From positions 1 through 10,455 of the forward strand of contig QNFJ01000057.1 in the NCBI GenBank assembly GCA_003646305.1: a stretch of DNA of 10,455 nucleotides, in the 5' to 3' direction. Of the stretch, positions 7,033 to 10,455 are shown piece after piece. The notes below the pieces were generated by a model. That model searched no databases. It had not been told where the DNA came from and worked only from the letters and a program-made list of their open reading frames with translations. The number at the start of each line of letters is the position of its first letter. Within the stretch, counting starts at the first letter, position 1. The position numbers and the translations under genes are program-made. The stretch comes from Gammaproteobacteria bacterium (lineage in GTDB: Bacteria; Pseudomonadota; Gammaproteobacteria; Methylococcales; UBA2780).

Positions 7033-7043
7033 GTGCATAAATT

Positions 7044-7053
7044 CAAACGTTTG
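7044..7053. promoter_or_regulatory. Putative autoregulatory TetR operator
   Basis: CAAACGTTTG is a perfect 10-bp palindrome just downstream of the predicted -10 box of the TetR operon. It is nearly identical to the element at 4324-4333, and 11 of 12 bases match when the trailing TT is included. TetR regulators commonly bind such a palindrome in their own promoter, so autorepression is likely. Confidence 0.6.
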
Positions 7054-7115
7054 TTTGGTTTTATGTGCTCTGTTTTTATCCAAGCTGTCCATAAAAAGTT
7101 GTCTAGAGGTGATGT

Positions 7116-7727
7116 GTGCCAAAGCATGAGATCAATAACAAGGTAGAGCGGCCTGATAGCCGCAAGCAGGAGATTCTGGATACTGCGGCGGTGCTATTCA
7201 GCGAAAAGGGCTACCACGCGTTGTCGATGCGGGGTATTGCCAAAGAAACCGGGATGTTGCCGGGTTCGCTGTATTGCCACTTTTCTTCGAAAGAGGATCT
7301 CCTCTATTCAATCTACGCCGAAGGAGTGAAAAGAATTTCATTCAAGGTTGATGCGGCGGTAGCTGAAAGAGAGGGAAGTTGGGACCGGCTCGAAGCGGCC
7401 TGCAGTACACACCTTGAAGTGTTGCTTGATCAGAGTGCATACGCACAGGTTGTTGTGCGCATTTTGCCTCATGAAACGGGGGGGATTCGCGAGCGGTTGA
7501 TTGCACTGAGGAACGAGTATGAAAGCAGGTTCAGGGTGTTGATTGATGCGCTGGAGATGGCGCCTGATGTGAATCGTAAGCACCTCCGCCTTTTTTTGCT
7601 GGGGGCTTTAAATTCAGCGCAGGAGTGGTATCAGCCTGGTGCAGACACCCCTGAAATGATCGCAAAAGAACTTGTAAAAATAATTGGCCAGAAAATAAAG
7701 TTAAGTGAGGATAAGAACAATGGTTGA
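7116..7727 (+). CDS. TetR/AcrR-family transcriptional regulator
   Basis: The 203-residue DNA-binding repressor has the classic N-terminal TetR helix-turn-helix at about residues 17-62 (EILDTAAVLFSEKGYHALSM, then TGMLPGSLYCHFSSKEDLL). The C-terminal half is helical and resembles ligand-binding domains of lipid and acyl-CoA-responsive regulators such as KstR2-type proteins. That resemblance is by general pattern only. The start is a GTG at 7116 with AGAGGT five bases upstream; a nearby ATG at 7112 is out of frame and stops after five codons. It is the first gene of the mutase operon, overlapping the next gene by 8 bases. It probably represses its own operon through 7044-7053 and the acyl-CoA dehydrogenase through 4324-4333, with a pathway acyl-CoA as inducer. 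The inducer is inference. Confidence 0.9.
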   Translation: MPKHEINNKVERPDSRKQEILDTAAVLFSEKGYHALSMRGIAKETGMLPGSLYCHFSSKEDLLYSIYAEGVKRISFKVDAAVAEREGSWDRLEAACSTHLEVLLDQSAYAQVVVRILPHETGGIRERLIALRNEYESRFRVLIDALEMAPDVNRKHLRLFLLGALNSAQEWYQPGADTPEMIAKELVKIIGQKIKLSEDKNNG

Positions 7728-8166
7728 AAGTGAATCAGTAGAAACAATTATTCCCAGGATATTGGTGACCAAAATTGGTCTAGATGGGCATGACAGAGGA
7801 AGCAGGATTATCGCAGCCTGGCTGCGTGATGCAGGGATGGAGGTGATTTATACCGCGCCATGGCAAAAAATCAGCACCGTGGTAAAGCTCGTTAAGGAAG
7901 AGGATGTGGATGTTATTGGTTTGAGTTCATTAGCAACTGATCATCTTCTTGTCCCTAAATTGATGGATGCTTTGCGTGAGGGCGGTTATCAACATGTAAG
8001 AGTGGTGGTTGGAGGCATTGTGCCTGATGCAGATGAGGCGATTTTGTTAGATGCAGGTGTTTCTCGGGTTTTCCATACCGGCAGTGCTAAAGAAGAGGTC
8101 GTTCAGTGGGTTGGAAAGTTTGCCAAAGAGGCAAGAAAAGCCCCTGCGGTTGTCACTTTTGAATAG
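7720..8166 (+). CDS. Coenzyme-B12-dependent acyl-CoA mutase, small (cobalamin-binding) subunit
   Basis: The 148-residue protein is a stand-alone B12-binding domain of the methylmalonyl-CoA mutase superfamily. The cobalamin-ligand motif D-x-H-x-x-G is D22-G-H24-D-R-G27, with H24 the expected lower cobalt ligand. GLSSLATDH (67-75) and VGGIVPDAD (97-105) are the other nucleotide-tail contacts. All look intact. I choose ATG 7720, not the GTG at 7705. The GTGAGGA at 7705-7711 is then a good Shine-Dalgarno 8 bases upstream, and the start overlaps the TetR stop by 8 bases. Separate small subunits are typical of isobutyryl-, 2-hydroxyisobutyryl- and pivalyl-CoA mutases and archaeal methylmalonyl-CoA mutases. 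Its partner is the next gene, 8 bases away. The subunit type is certain; the reaction is not. Confidence 0.93.
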   Translation: MVESESVETIIPRILVTKIGLDGHDRGSRIIAAWLRDAGMEVIYTAPWQKISTVVKLVKEEDVDVIGLSSLATDHLLVPKLMDALREGGYQHVRVVVGGIVPDADEAILLDAGVSRVFHTGSAKEEVVQWVGKFAKEARKAPAVVTFE

Positions 8167-8174
8167 GTTTTAAA

Positions 8175-9836
8175 ATGACTGATAAAAAAACAGATATTGA
8201 GAACAAACAGTGGCAAGAAAATTATAAGAAGCTTTTGCCAGATGACAAAGCTCGTAGCAATCGCTCTAATATTAAAATTAAACCGCTTTATACACCCAAA
8301 GATTGGGATAGCAACCGTTATGCTGATGAGCTGGGTTTTCCTGGGCAGGGCCCGATGACGCGAGGGATCTACCCAACCATGCATCGTGGACAAACCTGGA
8401 GCCAACGGCAACTTATTGGGTTGGCTACGCCTGAGCTTTATAACGCGCGTGTTAAACAGATGATTGCTATCGGCGCCAATGCACTGAGTATGATTCCCTG
8501 CAACTCAATATACCGAGGACTTGATGTGGATGAGGTCGATCCGGTCTTACTGGGCACCTGTGGGGTGACCGTTAATACGGTGGATGATATGGCGCGATGT
8601 CTGGATGGGATTCCAATCGATAAAATGTCAATCGGTTTAAATGACCCAATCCCTTTTACCATGCTCGCACAGGTGTTGGCTCATGCGAAGAATATTGGTG
8701 TCCCCTGGGAGAAACTTACCGGTACCTCCAATCAAAGTGATTATATTTCACACTTTGTTGCAAACCATATGTTTTATCGAATTGCGCTTAAAGGATCCAG
8801 ACGAATACAGATGGATCAAATCATCTTTTTGAAAGAGCACTGCCCCGGTTGGAACCCTATTTCTATCGTTGGGCAGCATATGCAGCAAGCAGGAGCAACT
8901 CCGGCGGAAGCGATGGGTTTAACCTTGTGTACGGGAATTCAATACGCAAAAGACTGTATCGAGCGAGGGCTGGAGCCAGATGCCTTTTTGCCCCGTTTCA
9001 CCTTCTTTTTTGATATTTCGATTAGCTTTTTTGAAGAGATCGCTAAATTCAGGGCAGGCCGCAGGGTCTGGGCACGGCTGACTAAAGAGCGTTTTGGTGC
9101 AAAAGATCCAAAGTCATCGCGTTTTAAATTTCACTGCCAAACATCCGGGGTAGATCTGACCCGTGTTCAACCACTGAATAATATTGCTCGGGTGGCTATT
9201 CAGGGAATGGCCGGTATTCTCGGAGGTTGCCAGTCAATGCATACCGATGGATATGATGAGGCGCTGAGTTGCCCGACAGAAGAGGCGGCCCTTATTTCGG
9301 TTGCAACCCAAAATATTTTAAAAGATGAGGCGGGGATGACTGATGTCATTGATGCGCTGGGTGGCTCCTATTATCTGGAAACATTAACCAATCAGATGGA
9401 AGAGCAGATCGAGGCCATTATTGCCAGGATTGATGAAGCTGGCGGAATGTTTGAGGCGGTTGAAAGTGGTTTGGTTCAAGGCATGATCGGTGAATCTTCC
9501 ATGGCTTATCAGGAGAAGGTCGATAGCGGAGAGCATAAGATTGTCGGCGTTAACGCCTATCAGATTGAGGATGACCCGACTCTTCGGAAAACACAACCAT
9601 GGCCAGATCAGGATGACATGACGCGTCAAATAGAACTGTTTGGGCAGTTTAAAGAAGAGCGTGATCAGGCAGAAGTGCAGCGTGCGTTAGATAATCTTGT
9701 TGCTGCCGCGCGAAGTGACGACCAAAATGTTTATGAGCAAATTGTTCAGGCAACAATGAGTAATGTTACTCAGGGTGAAATTATTAGCTGTCTTAGAGAA
9801 GAGTTTGGTTTTGGTCATCCACTGGTAATGGCCTGA
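8175..9836 (+). CDS. Coenzyme-B12-dependent acyl-CoA mutase, large subunit, with divergent substrate pocket
   Basis: The 553-residue protein is the TIM-barrel catalytic subunit of the methylmalonyl-CoA mutase superfamily and carries out a radical carbon-skeleton rearrangement of an acyl-CoA. RGIYPTM (63-69), H235 in ISIVGQH, FxHCQTSG (318-325) and HTDGYDEAL (356-364) align with the family. In P. shermanii numbering (recalled, aligned by hand) H244, Q330, E370, H328 and R87 are kept. Pocket residues differ. Y89 becomes L80. R207 falls on N197 or H198. Y243 becomes Q234. FDLxT becomes PCNSI (108-112). N366 becomes D358. This pattern fits neither methylmalonyl (Tyr/Arg), isobutyryl (Phe/Gln) nor 2-hydroxyisobutyryl (Ile/Gln) enzymes. 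The 8-base gap to the small subunit and the TGATG overlap with MeaB support one complex. The ribosome site is a weak AGG about 7 bases upstream. The substrate is unknown. Confidence 0.93.
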   Translation: MTDKKTDIENKQWQENYKKLLPDDKARSNRSNIKIKPLYTPKDWDSNRYADELGFPGQGPMTRGIYPTMHRGQTWSQRQLIGLATPELYNARVKQMIAIGANALSMIPCNSIYRGLDVDEVDPVLLGTCGVTVNTVDDMARCLDGIPIDKMSIGLNDPIPFTMLAQVLAHAKNIGVPWEKLTGTSNQSDYISHFVANHMFYRIALKGSRRIQMDQIIFLKEHCPGWNPISIVGQHMQQAGATPAEAMGLTLCTGIQYAKDCIERGLEPDAFLPRFTFFFDISISFFEEIAKFRAGRRVWARLTKERFGAKDPKSSRFKFHCQTSGVDLTRVQPLNNIARVAIQGMAGILGGCQSMHTDGYDEALSCPTEEAALISVATQNILKDEAGMTDVIDALGGSYYLETLTNQMEEQIEAIIARIDEAGGMFEAVESGLVQGMIGESSMAYQEKVDSGEHKIVGVNAYQIEDDPTLRKTQPWPDQDDMTRQIELFGQFKEERDQAEVQRALDNLVAAARSDDQNVYEQIVQATMSNVTQGEIISCLREEFGFGHPLVMA

Positions 9837-10455
9837 TGACTGAGAAAAGAGCCAGCCCTAATAAACCCTGGCTGGATCGGCTACTTAATGGTGATAGAGC
9901 CGTCCTATCAAGAGCGATTTCAGTGCTTGAAAATGAAACAAACGAGGCCTCTGCCATTATTCGGGGTATCTATCCACACATTGGAAAGGCGATGGTTGTC
10001 GGCTTTACCGGTTCCCCAGGGGTCGGCAAATCAACGCTCGTTAATCGATACATTAAACTACTATGTGAGAAAGGCTTGCAGGTTGGTGTGATTGCCGTTG
10101 ACCCTTCGAGCCCATTAAGTGGTGGTGCTATTTTAGGTGACCGAATCCGAATGGCTACTCAGGAGCATTTGGAGAACCTTTTTATTCGCTCCCTTGCTTC
10201 TCGCTGTCATGTCGGTGGCCTGTCTCGCGCTACGGCTCGAGTTGTGGATGTAATGGATGCTGCCGGGATGAATGTGATTATCATCGAAACGGTTGGGGCA
10301 GGACAATCCGAAGTGGAGATCGCTGAAATTGTAGCTACAAAAGTGGTGGTTTGCTCGCCGGGGCTGGGTGATGATATTCAGGCCATTAAAGCGGGCATCC
10401 TGGAAATTGCCGATGTTTTAGTCGTTAATAAATGCGATTTGCCTTTAATTAATCA
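9836..10455 (+). CDS. meaB: MeaB/ArgK-type GTPase, mutase chaperone (partial, cut by window end)
   Basis: The frame starts with the ATG inside TGATG shared with the mutase stop and runs open to the window end, giving 206 residues. MeaB-type proteins are usually about 330, so the C-terminal dimerisation part is missing. Walker A is GSPGVGKS (59-66). DPSSPLSGGAILGDRIRM (89-106) is diagnostic of the family. ETVGAGQSE (151-159) is the switch region and NKCD (198-201) is the guanine-specificity motif. MeaB protects and reloads B12 mutases, using GTP to gate cobalamin transfer and to keep inactive cofactor out. Translational coupling to the mutase makes a dedicated chaperone very likely. LASRCHVGG (120-128) has Cys where Gly is usual, which may be neutral. 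Confidence 0.95.
   Translation, partial: MTEKRASPNKPWLDRLLNGDRAVLSRAISVLENETNEASAIIRGIYPHIGKAMVVGFTGSPGVGKSTLVNRYIKLLCEKGLQVGVIAVDPSSPLSGGAILGDRIRMATQEHLENLFIRSLASRCHVGGLSRATARVVDVMDAAGMNVIIIETVGAGQSEVEIAEIVATKVVVCSPGLGDDIQAIKAGILEIADVLVVNKCDLPLIN

Noticed and set aside
7705..7719. GTG start giving a five-residue longer B12-binding subunit
   Set aside because: The GTG is part of the GTGAGGA Shine-Dalgarno for ATG 7720, and the family alignment does not need the extra residues.
8175..9836. Calling the large subunit a plain methylmalonyl-CoA mutase
   Set aside because: The residues that bind the methylmalonyl carboxylate (Tyr89 and Arg207 equivalents) are not conserved, so only the superfamily is assigned.

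Overview
The window looks like a chromosomal stretch of a moderate-GC gammaproteobacterium. This is inferred from sigma70-type promoter elements, mid-40s percent GC by eye, gene families and dense small operons. I saw no rRNA, tRNA, CRISPR array, transposase or phage gene. No gap between genes exceeds about 230 bases.

Left part (1-3074): position 1-40 may carry the last codons of a forward gene. A convergent reverse-strand gene follows (146-868), a membrane methyltransferase of the methanethiol S-methyltransferase (MddA) type. Next come a MoxR-family AAA+ ATPase (start 3038) and a CoxE-like von Willebrand A protein (934-2163), read as a reverse-strand pair. This resembles known metalloenzyme-maturation pairs, but no obvious client enzyme lies nearby.

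Middle (3150-6888): three reverse-strand catabolic genes encode an acyl-CoA dehydrogenase, a stand-alone short-chain dehydrogenase resembling the (3R)-hydroxyacyl-CoA dehydrogenase domain of MFE-2, and an NAD(P)-dependent aldehyde dehydrogenase. The acyl-CoA dehydrogenase gene has its own promoter. A bulged hairpin followed by a U-run separates the aldehyde dehydrogenase from the short-chain dehydrogenase.

Right part (7116-10455): a divergent forward operon encodes a TetR-family regulator, the B12-binding small subunit and the catalytic large subunit of a coenzyme-B12 acyl-CoA mutase, and a MeaB-type G-protein chaperone cut by the window end. The junctions are an 8-base overlap, an 8-base gap and a TGATG overlap. 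This points to co-transcription and coupled translation.

The main discovery candidate is the mutase. By hand alignment it keeps the residues that bind adenosylcobalamin, but the residues that set substrate in the methylmalonyl-, isobutyryl- and 2-hydroxyisobutyryl-CoA mutases are all different. A near-identical palindrome, CAAACG(C/T)TTG, lies at the promoters of both the acyl-CoA dehydrogenase gene and the TetR operon, with a weaker version upstream of the aldehyde dehydrogenase gene. I infer one TetR-controlled regulon. It would degrade a branched or otherwise blocked carbon skeleton: aldehyde oxidation to the acid, CoA activation (ligase not in the window), B12-dependent rearrangement, then beta-oxidation. 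The true substrate cannot be read from the sequence.
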